Source: a virus. From it: 64,000 nucleotides of DNA. How positions within the stretch are numbered: position 1 is the first letter of the stretch; the number at the start of each line of letters is the position of its first letter. A program made the translations under genes and the position numbers. Positions 1-7,053 of the stretch are shown piece by piece. The stretch is taken from IMG/VR virus record IMGVR_UViG_3300023174_000084, positions 51,581-115,580 of that record; one strand, written 5' to 3'. The notes beneath the pieces were generated by a model. The model made no database searches, was not told the origin of the DNA, and was given only the letters and a program-made list of their open reading frames with translations.

Positions 1-898
1 GGCGGGTTTGCTTAGCGATAACGTTAGCATCACGCTCGATTTGGAAAATCAAGCCTTTGAAACGCTCAACAGACCAACGACCGTTGGAGTCTGTGTCGAG
101 GTCAAAGAAACCAGCAGTTGTTGTACCATACTGAGCACCTGGAACGGCAACAGTATAGATGGTACGGATAACTTCACGGTTGATTTCAGCGAGAACTTCT
201 GTAGACAGAATGTTAGACAATTCTGTTTCAGCATCAAGACCATGAATTGCTTTCAAGTCTTGTGCAAGTTCTAAAGAATACTCAGCTTTCAAAGCACGGC
301 TTTGAGCAGTTACAGTTACCTTCTCGATAGAGAAAGCCATCTGAGCAAATGCTGTATTGCCATCGGAACCGAGGAATTCAGCAGTAGCTGTTGGCATTGC
401 AATACCAGTTGTATAGCTGTTAGCAGCCAAAGATGCAGAAACAACAGGGTTTGTACCTGTGTCAGTTGCAGTTGTACCACGGAAACCGTATGGGTTGTTA
501 GCAGAACCAACACCGGAGAACATTGTGTTCGCCTCGTTGAAGAATGCCTCGTCACCACCTTGGTTAACATACTTGGCACGCATTGCAAAAATCAAACCGG
601 TAGGACCAGTCATTGGCTGAACGCCAGCAACGTCATAAGCGATAAGATTTGGCAATGCACGGCGTACCAACGAAATCAAGATTGGGTCAAAGTTTTGAAC
701 ACCACCAGTGATGTTTGTTGGGCCAGCAGACTGCTCGTTAAGAGCTTGCATTTGAGCAGCATCTTGACGCATTGCTTGTTGTTGGTTTTCCAAAACAAGA
801 GCTGTAACAGCTTTCTTGTATGGGTCTTTAATGGCGTCTAATTCTGGATGCTCCAGAACAGGTTGCCATTTCTTTTGTAGTTCTTCTGTCAAATACAT
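1..898 (-). CDS. 23: Major capsid protein gp23 (partial, 3' end outside window)
   Basis: This is the N-terminal ~299 residues of the T4-type major capsid protein, which forms the hexamers of the head shell; the C-terminus lies beyond the left edge. The segment around residues 82-110 (LPNLIAYDVAGVQPMTGPTG, then LIFAMRAKY) is a hallmark of gp23. Residues 53-55 (LNE, followed by QSAG) fit the [LI]-x-E rule for cleavage by the gp21 prohead protease, so mature protein may start near residue 56 (inference). The ATG at 898 is preceded by an AAAGGAA ribosome-binding site. It follows gp22 by 34 bases, the T4 order 21-22-23. No late octamer is visible directly upstream, so it is probably read from the gp22 promoter. 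Confidence 0.95.
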   Translation of the reverse strand, partial: MYLTEELQKKWQPVLEHPELDAIKDPYKKAVTALVLENQQQAMRQDAAQMQALNEQSAGPTNITGGVQNFDPILISLVRRALPNLIAYDVAGVQPMTGPTGLIFAMRAKYVNQGGDEAFFNEANTMFSGVGSANNPYGFRGTTATDTGTNPVVSASLAANSYTTGIAMPTATAEFLGSDGNTAFAQMAFSIEKVTVTAQSRALKAEYSLELAQDLKAIHGLDAETELSNILSTEVLAEINREVIRTIYTVAVPGAQYGTTTAGFFDLDTDSNGRWSVERFKGLIFQIERDANVIAKQTR

Positions 899-926
899 TT
901 TATTGTTCCTTTTGTTATGTATTAGT

Positions 927-942
927 GGTTAATTACTTAACC
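927..942. other. 16-bp palindrome at the gp22 stop codon
   Basis: GGTTAATTACTTAACC is a 6-bp inverted repeat around a 4-base loop. It overlaps the gp22 stop and lies ~28 bases before the gp23 ATG. It lacks a T-tract, so a terminator is unlikely; it could be a small mRNA hairpin between two highly expressed genes. Confidence 0.3.
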
Positions 943-2123
943 AATGTTTGTGAAATGGTTTTTGCGTAGATACTGATAGAAGGATCTTCGGAAACGATTT
1001 TATCTTTCTTCTCTTCCTCAACCAATACTTCGTCTAAAGCAGATGAATCAGCAACTTTAACATCAGCCTTGAAATATGATTCTTTCAATGTTGATAGTTT
1101 GGTAGCAAATTCTTCATCAGTAGTAAACTCCACACCTTCTGCGAGTGATTTCAGTTTTTCTACTTGAGTCTGCGTAAGGCCTTCACAAGCTGCGTAAATA
1201 GCCTCAAACTTTTTGTGCTCATTGAGTTCTTTTTTCATCTCAATAGCAGATTGAATTTGTTGATTGTAAGCTTCTTCGAGTTCTTCTACTTTAGCGGTGA
1301 GTTCTTCAACAACATCCACTTTCTCAGCAGGAATATCGATGTAATGCTCTTCAAACAAATCTTTCAAACCGGTAATAAAATCTTCAACGATTTCGGCACG
1401 GAGACCTTTTTCGATAGCGATTTCATTGTCTTTGACCCATTCTTCAACCATGTAGTTGAGATAGTCATCAACCTTAGCTGCCAAATCTTCTTTGATTTCT
1501 TCAACAGCAGCTTCAAATTGTTCTGTTAATTCAGCTTCAGCTTCAGCAATAACTTCTTCGGCACGAGCAAGAACGGCAGCTTCAAAAATAGTAGAAGCTT
1601 TTTGAACAAATTCCTCAGAGAGATTTTCGCCTGTAAACAGAGCGTCCATATCTTCTTTCATTTTTTCTTTCATCTTCATTTTTTTCATCATTGCTTTGTC
1701 TTGAGCTTCATCTTCATGACCTTCTTCTTTTTCAGCTTCAGCAATAACTTCTTCTTCAGCTTCTGTTTCTTCGTAAGTCTGAACACCAACTGAACCTTTG
1801 TTTAAAGGCATTTGGTTTTTACCAGTCTTACCTTCTGGTTGTTCAACAGAACCTTGCTCAGCAGGTTGACCTTTGAGTTTCTTTGCTGGCTCAGAACCAA
1901 CAGGTGGTTTTGCACCTGGAGGAGTTGCTGTTGGTACGCCTTTAGTAGCGTCTGGACCAGCATCGGTTGTTTTAGTAACTTCTGTGCCAATGTCGCCCAC
2001 TTCTTGTGTACCGTAAGCTACATCGCCAGATAATTTGGCTGGTTTATCTTGGCCACTTTGTTTACCAGAAACATTACCCGAAAGAATGTCTTTAGCGGCT
2101 TCGGACAGATTAAATTTTCCCAT
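933..2123 (-). CDS. 22: Prohead scaffold (core) protein gp22
   Basis: The 396-residue product is the T4-type internal scaffold on which gp23 assembles; it is later degraded by gp21. Residues 1-125 are low-complexity (G, P, K, T-rich). The rest is strongly acidic and helical with long Glu/Lys/Ala heptad-like stretches (about 110-305), typical of a coiled-coil scaffold. The phrase HYIDIPAEKVDVVEEL near residue 255 is characteristic of gp22 in T4-like phages. It is longer than T4 gp22 (269 aa), mainly through the N-terminal low-complexity part. A strong AAGGAGAT ribosome-binding site precedes ATG 2123, and an exact TATAAATA lies 28 bases upstream. Many LxE-like sites would suit gp21 processing (inference). 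Confidence 0.93.
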   Translation of the reverse strand: MGKFNLSEAAKDILSGNVSGKQSGQDKPAKLSGDVAYGTQEVGDIGTEVTKTTDAGPDATKGVPTATPPGAKPPVGSEPAKKLKGQPAEQGSVEQPEGKTGKNQMPLNKGSVGVQTYEETEAEEEVIAEAEKEEGHEDEAQDKAMMKKMKMKEKMKEDMDALFTGENLSEEFVQKASTIFEAAVLARAEEVIAEAEAELTEQFEAAVEEIKEDLAAKVDDYLNYMVEEWVKDNEIAIEKGLRAEIVEDFITGLKDLFEEHYIDIPAEKVDVVEELTAKVEELEEAYNQQIQSAIEMKKELNEHKKFEAIYAACEGLTQTQVEKLKSLAEGVEFTTDEEFATKLSTLKESYFKADVKVADSSALDEVLVEEEKKDKIVSEDPSISIYAKTISQTLVK

Positions 2124-2151
2124 TTTAAAAATCTCCTTGATTTATATTGGA

Positions 2152-2159
2152 TATTTATA
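2152..2159 (-). promoter_or_regulatory. T4-type late promoter octamer (exact TATAAATA) before gp22
   Basis: The minus strand reads TATAAATA exactly, 28 bases upstream of the gp22 ATG and just before the gp21 stop codon. In T4 this octamer is recognised by gp55 with gp33 and the gp45 clamp; gp33 is encoded in this window. It would drive 22 and 23. Confidence 0.75.
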
Positions 2160-2160
2160 T

Positions 2161-2805
2161 TTAAAGTTTTTTTACGAGTGATTCCCAAATGCGTAGACTT
2201 ACTTCTTCAATTTCTCTTTGAGAAGCCTTTTTAATTGCTTGTTTGGCTTCAGAGTATTGCTGTTCAGTCCATACACCATTGACCATCACCCATTCTTTGC
2301 CTTCCATAATACCTTGAACGAAAGCATTTGGAGCAGAAGGGTCTGCTACAATATCCGCCGCTGTGGCTAGATGAAAATCATCTTGAACTACATTGACACC
2401 ATTGACAGATTTGAGAGAACCCATACCACGAGATGATACTCCAATCTGAGCACCACCTTCGATAAGGCTCTTAACAATCTGACCCATAGGTGTGTCAAGA
2501 ATCTTTGCTTTGCCTATCCAATCATTTCCCTCTTGACGAAGGCTCACAACCATGTGGGAAACTCTGTCAAGATTGATTGATGGGGTGTCTGGATGACCCA
2601 GCTCACCAAAGGCACGATTTTTATTGATATATTGTTCTGTGTATCTTTCTACTTCTTTGGCCATGGTCTCTTTGAGATATTTACGGCCATTACGGTTTAC
2701 CACTTCTGCTTGGAGAAATGGACCCTCAATGTAAAGATTACGCTTGCCGTCTTTATCTTCAGCAAGATATTGTAGTGTTTCGGTGACTTCTGTTATTAAC
2801 TTCAT
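2161..2805 (-). CDS. 21: Prohead maturation protease gp21
   Basis: This is the T4-type serine protease (MEROPS family S77) that cleaves scaffold and capsid proteins during head maturation. The 214-residue protein shows the family's conserved blocks: N-terminal IEGPFLQAEVVNRNGR (27-42), GELGHP with His71, and IGVSSRGMG (121-129) with the nucleophile Ser at 124 or 125. An acidic residue near 151-155 (DIVAD) may complete the site; assignment of exact catalytic residues is inferred. Length matches T4 gp21 (212 aa). It overlaps the upstream basic protein gene by one base, indicating translational coupling, and sits directly before gp22 as in T4. Confidence 0.95.
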   Translation of the reverse strand: MKLITEVTETLQYLAEDKDGKRNLYIEGPFLQAEVVNRNGRKYLKETMAKEVERYTEQYINKNRAFGELGHPDTPSINLDRVSHMVVSLRQEGNDWIGKAKILDTPMGQIVKSLIEGGAQIGVSSRGMGSLKSVNGVNVVQDDFHLATAADIVADPSAPNAFVQGIMEGKEWVMVNGVWTEQQYSEAKQAIKKASQREIEEVSLRIWESLVKKL

Positions 2806-3224
2806 TATAGTCCCATTGCCTTTCTTTTTCTTAATGTCATCTGGCGTTTTCTTAACGCTTGACGCAATTTAGACCGTCTTTTAAATTTAGACCGTCTTGC
2901 AGCTAACTTTCGTTTTCTGCGTTCTACGGGTGACATTCTTGTTAACTTGCCACCACGAATTGTGAAACCTGGTACTGCTGACTTCTTAACTCTCCGTTGT
3001 AGTTTACCACCACGGAAACGCACACGAATAAGTTTTGTTCGACCCATTCGTTGCACATTGGCTTCGTTTACTTCTTCAAACTCAACATTATCATACATCT
3101 CTGTTGCCAACCGAATTTTAACTTGGTTAACTTTTTCATTAACCAAGTCTTGTATTCGTTGAACTAAAACTTCTTTTGCTTCAACTATTTTATTTTGTAA
3201 TAGTTTGGAAACAAATTCTTGCAT
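2805..3224 (-). CDS. Basic prohead core protein, gp68-like by position
   Basis: The 139-residue product has an acidic/helical N-terminal half (about 1-60) and a strikingly basic C-terminus: residues 95-139 are almost entirely Arg/Lys with MSPVERRKRKLAARR. Proteins with a basic R/K tail occur immediately before gp21 in T4-like phages, where T4 has gp68, a minor prohead core protein. It overlaps gp21 by one base and abuts the upstream gene with a one-base overlap. The basic tail could bind DNA or the acidic scaffold gp22 (inference). I assign gp68 mainly on position and composition. Confidence 0.6.
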   Translation of the reverse strand: MQEFVSKLLQNKIVEAKEVLVQRIQDLVNEKVNQVKIRLATEMYDNVEFEEVNEANVQRMGRTKLIRVRFRGGKLQRRVKKSAVPGFTIRGGKLTRMSPVERRKRKLAARRSKFKRRSKLRQALRKRQMTLRKRKAMGL

Positions 3225-3760
3225 TATGTCCTCGATGTTGGAGTTACACCATAAGGAGGATAGTTAAATGCAGCTGGATCAGTAAACTGACCAGAACTAT
3301 AAAAACGATTGTCTTTGTGTAATTCAATAATTAATGTGTAAGCGGCATTACCTGTTGTACCAACGGTTGTAATTGTTACATTGCCTGTAGGACCAACAGC
3401 ATTATTTGTAATTGCAGGCATTTGATATTGTGGGTTTGTATCACCAGCACCAACACCTAATGCATAAATTGTGGCATCAGCAGTTGTGCCTTGCCATTTT
3501 AATTGTAAATGACCAACTTCAGCATCAACATTATAAATGACACGAGAAATTGTAAATGCAGAATTAGCAAAACCAGGAGCGGTTGTATTACCTGTCTGAT
3601 ATGGTAAGTTATTAGCATTTAAAGCACCAGACAAAGCTCGTGGATCAATAACAACTGTCAACGCTTCATTTCCGCCAGCGGCATCAAAAATACCTACTCG
3701 TTTAATTACGGTACGCTTTGTTGTATCAACTAAAATTTGTGTGCTATTTGATGTTGCCAT
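3224..3760 (-). CDS. Putative head-associated protein, paralogue A
   Basis: I do not recognise a named family. The 178-residue protein is beta-rich, with no membrane segment. It is a tandem paralogue of the next upstream gene: both begin with a stretch of VKDTT/VDTTKR...VIK type, share ALxANNxP near residue 50, and end in GQFxDPAAFNYPPYG. Together they lie inside the head gene cluster between gp67 and the gp68-like gene, so a capsid accessory, decoration or internal role is likely (inference). A TTAGGATA ribosome-binding site precedes ATG 3760. It has a one-base overlap with the downstream basic protein gene. Confidence 0.7.
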   Translation of the reverse strand: MATSNSTQILVDTTKRTVIKRVGIFDAAGGNEALTVVIDPRALSGALNANNLPYQTGNTTAPGFANSAFTISRVIYNVDAEVGHLQLKWQGTTADATIYALGVGAGDTNPQYQMPAITNNAVGPTGNVTITTVGTTGNAAYTLIIELHKDNRFYSSGQFTDPAAFNYPPYGVTPTSRT

Positions 3761-3773
3761 TTTTTTATCCTAA

Positions 3774-4313
3774 TTATTTTGTACCAGTTAATCCGTATGG
3801 TGGATAGTTAAATGCAGCTGGATCATTAAACTGTCCACGCTGATAATATTCATTTAACTTTCTCAATTCCATAATAATTGTATAACTTGATGTGTTGCAA
3901 TTTGGTGCTAAACGACTTCTAATACCAATATCGCCATTTGTATTAGCGATAGCAGTATTAGGATTCGGTATTGTTACCCAATTTCCGTTACCATCGTATT
4001 CTCCATTACCATTCATCAATAGAATAGTTTGTGGATCATCAGAATACCAATACAGCTCAACATCACCTTCATATGGCCATGTGTCGTACCAAACTCGGTT
4101 GACAGTTAAACCATAATATGGCTTGGCTGTATTACTTAAACTTAAATGTGTCTTTAAAGGCACATTGTTTGCATCTAACGCACCGTATAGTGTATTTGCT
4201 TGTATACGATGTGCATTATCTTCATTTGTAGAACCGTCAAACGAACCTGTTATTTTAATAACGGCGTGTTCTGTGGTATCTTTAACAACCTGATATGTAA
4301 ACTTATTCGGCAT
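3774..4313 (-). CDS. Putative head-associated protein, paralogue B
   Basis: The 179-residue product is the diverged duplicate of the gene at 3224-3760, sharing its start (VVKDTTEHAVIK), the LYGALDANNVP segment and the C-terminal GQFNDPAAFNYPPYG. The middle part is rich in aromatic residues (YDTWPYEGDVELYWYSDD) and differs from paralogue A. Such paired paralogues may occupy different capsid sites, as vertex and shell versions of one fold often do in T4-like heads (inference). It overlaps the upstream small gene by 11 bases. Confidence 0.7.
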   Translation of the reverse strand: MPNKFTYQVVKDTTEHAVIKITGSFDGSTNEDNAHRIQANTLYGALDANNVPLKTHLSLSNTAKPYYGLTVNRVWYDTWPYEGDVELYWYSDDPQTILLMNGNGEYDGNGNWVTIPNPNTAIANTNGDIGIRSRLAPNCNTSSYTIIMELRKLNEYYQRGQFNDPAAFNYPPYGLTGTK

Positions 4314-4533
4314 TTACTTCTTCATCCATGGAACCTGTTGAGGACCATTGCATGGCAGTATATGGAACGGTTACATATTTATTAATCTTATCAACATAAT
4401 AAAGAGCTACTCTCTGATTGTTTGGAAACTGACGAATCGATTTTCGTTTCATAATCAATACCGCAGGTGGATCCATGGGAGCACTATGGTCTTCCTTTTC
4501 ATTCAAAGATCGTAGTTCTTTAAGTGTTTTCAC
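4303..4533 (-). CDS. Small conserved head-cluster protein, GTG start
   Basis: A 76-residue protein of unknown function. The longest open frame extends to 4623, but its first part lies inside gp67 and reads as Lys/Gln-rich noise. I choose the GTG at 4533: an AGAGGAA ribosome-binding site lies about 7 bases before it, and the resulting 14-base overlap with gp67 is a normal coupling arrangement. Recognisable segments are MDPPAVLIMKRKSIRQFPNN (about 19-38) and VALYYVDKINKYVTVPY (about 41-57). Its place between 67 and the head paralogues suggests a core or head-assembly role; nothing more can be said. Confidence 0.65.
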   Translation of the reverse strand: MKTLKELRSLNEKEDHSAPMDPPAVLIMKRKSIRQFPNNQRVALYYVDKINKYVTVPYTAMQWSSTGSMDEEVNAE

Positions 4534-4726
4534 TTGTATTTTCCTCTGGTTGAATTTCTGTTTCAACTTCTTCTGTTTCTTCTGGCGCAAACATATTCTG
4601 TGCAACAGCTTGTTTGGCAGCATCTAAATGTGCAGTAACACGGTCATGAATGTTAGCATATAATGCATCACGCATTTCTTTAGCATTATCATTAACTGCA
4701 TAATCTATAATTTGTCTTGTGTCCAT
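4520..4726 (-). CDS. 67: Prohead core protein gp67
   Basis: The 68-residue protein matches T4 gp67 in size (80 aa), position between 20 and 21, and architecture: a helical N-terminus (MDTRQIIDYAVNDNAKEMRD, then ALYANIHDRVTAHLDAAK) followed by a very acidic Glu-rich tail from about residue 49. gp67 is a component of the prohead scaffold needed for correct head shape and is cut by gp21. An exact TATAAATA late octamer lies 17 bases upstream of the ATG. Assignment rests on motif and synteny. Confidence 0.85.
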   Translation of the reverse strand: MDTRQIIDYAVNDNAKEMRDALYANIHDRVTAHLDAAKQAVAQNMFAPEETEEVETEIQPEENTSENT

Positions 4727-4743
4727 TTTATCTCCAATCTCAA

Positions 4744-4751
4744 TATTTATA
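4744..4751 (-). promoter_or_regulatory. T4-type late promoter octamer (exact TATAAATA) before gp67
   Basis: The minus strand reads TATAAATA, overlapping the last codons of gp20 and ending 17 bases before the gp67 ATG. Sequence and distance match T4 late promoters. It would transcribe the 67-to-21 head-core group. Confidence 0.7.
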
Positions 4752-6414
4752 ATAACTGTTTCAATTTAACAAATGTTCCTGCTGACTCTTGGCGCATACC
4801 AGCATCTTGTGCTTGTTGCAATTCATTTTGATGAGTTGCTAAAGCTGCTTGTTGGTCGGCTTGTATATCACCAACCATTTGTTGTTGAGCTACCGTATTG
4901 GTAACATCAACAGGTAAACCTAAACCGGCTTCTTTTTCTTCATCAATCTCACTTTGCATTTCTTTAATCTGGTCGTCTGTCATGCGTAATACATTACGTT
5001 GAATCCATGCTTGTGAGAAGTACCGACCGGTGTATGGATCTACCGAAGCCAAAAGAGATAATCTTTCTCTCATTAATTCAGCTTCTTTAAGTTCACTAAA
5101 GTTATTATCTTTAACAAAGTCGTAAATAATACTTTCTTTAAATTGATCCCATTCATCAGCGGTACAAATACCTTTTAATACACACTGCACACGGAGTGCC
5201 TGATTAAAGATATCAGAGAACTTACTACGCAAACGGTCTACAAACTTTGCAAACTTTAATTCGTCACGAGTAACTTCTGCAACACGACCAATTGAGAAAC
5301 CTTGATTAGGTTCCAAACGAGAGATTGGCACCGAAAGTGATTGATACAATTTCTTTTGGAAATACTTAACATCTTCTAACTCACCTAAGTTTTGACCACC
5401 AGGTAAGGTAGAAATTTCGGTGCCTTTGCCACCTTCACGGCGAGGTAACCAGAAATCTTCCATCATTGATAAGAATTTACGGTCATCACGAACTTCACCG
5501 GTGTTTGCATCATATACCAGTTTGTTCTTATACTTGACCATAATATCACGCAGATATTGTTCTGCTTTTAGTTTAGGTAAATTACCTACATCAATATAAA
5601 AAATACGGCGTTCTGGTGCTCGTGAGATACGATAGATAACTGTCGCATCTTCAATCATGCGTAACTGGTTTAACGGCTTTATAGCTTTGTGTAAATATGA
5701 TAAAACAACAGCACGGCGGCTGTCCATGAGACCAGAAACAACAGATATGATTGAGTCAGTAGTGATCCGAACGCCAACAGGACCATAGTTGCTTGAACTA
5801 CCAGTAACGACTTTATCGTTAAAGATGTAATATTCGTTAAATACATCAACAACTTCTGCACCTGTTCTTTCATCTTTCTTCTTCTTTATTTCTCTAACTT
5901 TACGAAGTTTGCGTGGATCAATGTATCTTAATTCTTTAATACCAGCAATTGGATTTTCTTTATCAATAATAATGTTATAATACATTCTGCCGTCAATATA
6001 AAAACGGCGAAAGATATCTTGTGCCATGTGTTTGTAATTTAACAAACGAAGAATGGTATTAAATTCTTCTTTAATGGCCTTTTTAATTTTTTCTGGTTGT
6101 TCTAATTTATCTAAAACAATCTGTGTAACGATACCATCTTCATCTTGGCAAATAGCTTCATTCATAATATCGTCTATCGCTGATTCAATTTCTGGCTGCA
6201 TAGCCATTTCACGATAACGAGAGATGAGTTCTACTTCATTTTTTGCCGTGCCGTCTAAATCAACATATGTACCGTAATATGCGGCCGAAGAAATGGTAAG
6301 AGCACCATCTTCATTTGAAGGTGGTGTAAAGGATGGTTGTAGAGCCTGTTCTTCCTCGGTTTTTCTCCGAGAAATCTCAAAACCAAAGAGAGAGAATTTA
6401 TTTTGAGCTGCCAT
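4747..6414 (-). CDS. 20: Portal vertex protein gp20
   Basis: The 555-residue product is the T4-type portal, the dodecameric ring at one capsid vertex that nucleates head assembly, passes DNA during packaging and joins the neck. T4 gp20 is 524 aa. Characteristic stretches are seen throughout: the N-terminal YYGTYVDLDG, RYREMAMQPEIESAIDDIMN (about 66-85), FYIDGRMYYNIIID (about 141-154), YIDPRKLRKVRE and LPGGQNLGELEDVKYFQKKL, then SRLEPNQGFSIGRVAEVTRD. The final ~60 residues are Gln/Ala-rich. It is preceded by gp19 and a hairpin terminator, and only a weak GGAAT-type ribosome site is visible before the ATG. Confidence 0.97.
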   Translation of the reverse strand: MAAQNKFSLFGFEISRRKTEEEQALQPSFTPPSNEDGALTISSAAYYGTYVDLDGTAKNEVELISRYREMAMQPEIESAIDDIMNEAICQDEDGIVTQIVLDKLEQPEKIKKAIKEEFNTILRLLNYKHMAQDIFRRFYIDGRMYYNIIIDKENPIAGIKELRYIDPRKLRKVREIKKKKDERTGAEVVDVFNEYYIFNDKVVTGSSSNYGPVGVRITTDSIISVVSGLMDSRRAVVLSYLHKAIKPLNQLRMIEDATVIYRISRAPERRIFYIDVGNLPKLKAEQYLRDIMVKYKNKLVYDANTGEVRDDRKFLSMMEDFWLPRREGGKGTEISTLPGGQNLGELEDVKYFQKKLYQSLSVPISRLEPNQGFSIGRVAEVTRDELKFAKFVDRLRSKFSDIFNQALRVQCVLKGICTADEWDQFKESIIYDFVKDNNFSELKEAELMRERLSLLASVDPYTGRYFSQAWIQRNVLRMTDDQIKEMQSEIDEEKEAGLGLPVDVTNTVAQQQMVGDIQADQQAALATHQNELQQAQDAGMRQESAGTFVKLKQLL

Positions 6415-6440
6415 ATTTTATAGATTCCAATTCAATTAAA

Positions 6441-6466
6441 CATAAAGAGAGGACCGAAGTCCTCTC
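6441..6466 (-). terminator. Rho-independent terminator after gp19 with UUCG tetraloop
   Basis: On the minus strand an 8-bp stem GAGAGGAC / GTCCTCTC closes a TTCG loop and is followed by TTTATGTTT. It lies 15 bases after the gp19 stop and before gp20. UUCG-capped hairpins are typical of T4-type terminators. It would set gp19 and sheath transcripts apart from the portal gene, probably with partial read-through. Confidence 0.85.
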
Positions 6467-6480
6467 GAAACAAAAACATA

Positions 6481-7023
6481 TTAAGTAGTAGTGTTGGATT
6501 CCCAATATTGGAAAGCGAATGTGGCCGAGTATTCTTCAATCACATCATTTGAACCCCAATCTAAATCAATTGGTGCGATATCCAATGGGAAAACACCTAC
6601 AAACTTATAAGATTTCAATTCGTTACCAGCTTTTCCGTATTGTGTAACAACTGCATCTACGGTATAACCTGTTGGGTTAACTGCTCCAGTATTACGAACA
6701 TTAGTTGTATGACTGTTGATTGCGTTCATCCACGATTCGAGAGCGTTACGAACTACAAAGTCCTCGTCATTGATAATCTGTAATGTCCAGTCTGTAAATG
6801 TTCTGTTACCAGCAAATTTTAATTCACGACCAAAATAAAACACAGGCACAGTACCTACGGTAGAACCTGGTAACTGTGCTGATTTTGCCATGAATGTTGT
6901 TTTAGCACCTGCGGCTGTGCCGTTGGTTGCAACTGTTGGAAATGTTAGAGTAACTTGGAATAGATTAGGACGGGCACCGTCACCAATCATATTCGCTCTA
7001 AATTCTGCTACATTGAATGCCAT
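6481..7023 (-). CDS. 19: Tail tube protein gp19
   Basis: The 180-residue protein is the T4-type tail tube subunit (T4 163 aa), which stacks as hexamers to form the inner tube inside the sheath. The N-terminus MAFNVAEFRANMIGDGARPN followed by LFQVTLTFP, the LPGSTVGTVPVFYFGRELKF block (about 52-71), and the C-terminal IDLDWGSNDVIEEYSATFAF block are all gp19 signatures. An AGGAGA ribosome-binding site precedes ATG 7023. An AATAAATA late-like octamer 22 bases upstream and a strong terminator downstream frame it as a highly expressed single unit. Confidence 0.96.
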   Translation of the reverse strand: MAFNVAEFRANMIGDGARPNLFQVTLTFPTVATNGTAAGAKTTFMAKSAQLPGSTVGTVPVFYFGRELKFAGNRTFTDWTLQIINDEDFVVRNALESWMNAINSHTTNVRNTGAVNPTGYTVDAVVTQYGKAGNELKSYKFVGVFPLDIAPIDLDWGSNDVIEEYSATFAFQYWESNTTT

Positions 7024-7045
7024 TTGTATTCTCCTATATCGTGGT

Positions 7046-7053
7046 TATTTATT
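7046..7053 (-). promoter_or_regulatory. Late-like promoter octamer AATAAATA before gp19
   Basis: AATAAATA (one change from TATAAATA) starts inside the TAA stop of gp18 and ends 22 bases before the gp19 ATG. The same TAATAAATA arrangement recurs upstream of several late genes here. Confidence 0.55.

Noticed and set aside
302-841. 179-codon plus-strand open frame opposite gp23
   Set aside because: It lies entirely antisense to the clearly conserved capsid gene and its product is Cys/Ser-rich with no family features.
4534-4623. Upstream extension of the 76-residue head-cluster protein to an ATG at 4623
   Set aside because: The extension is inside gp67 in another frame, is Lys/Gln-rich noise and lacks a ribosome site; the GTG at 4533 has a good one.
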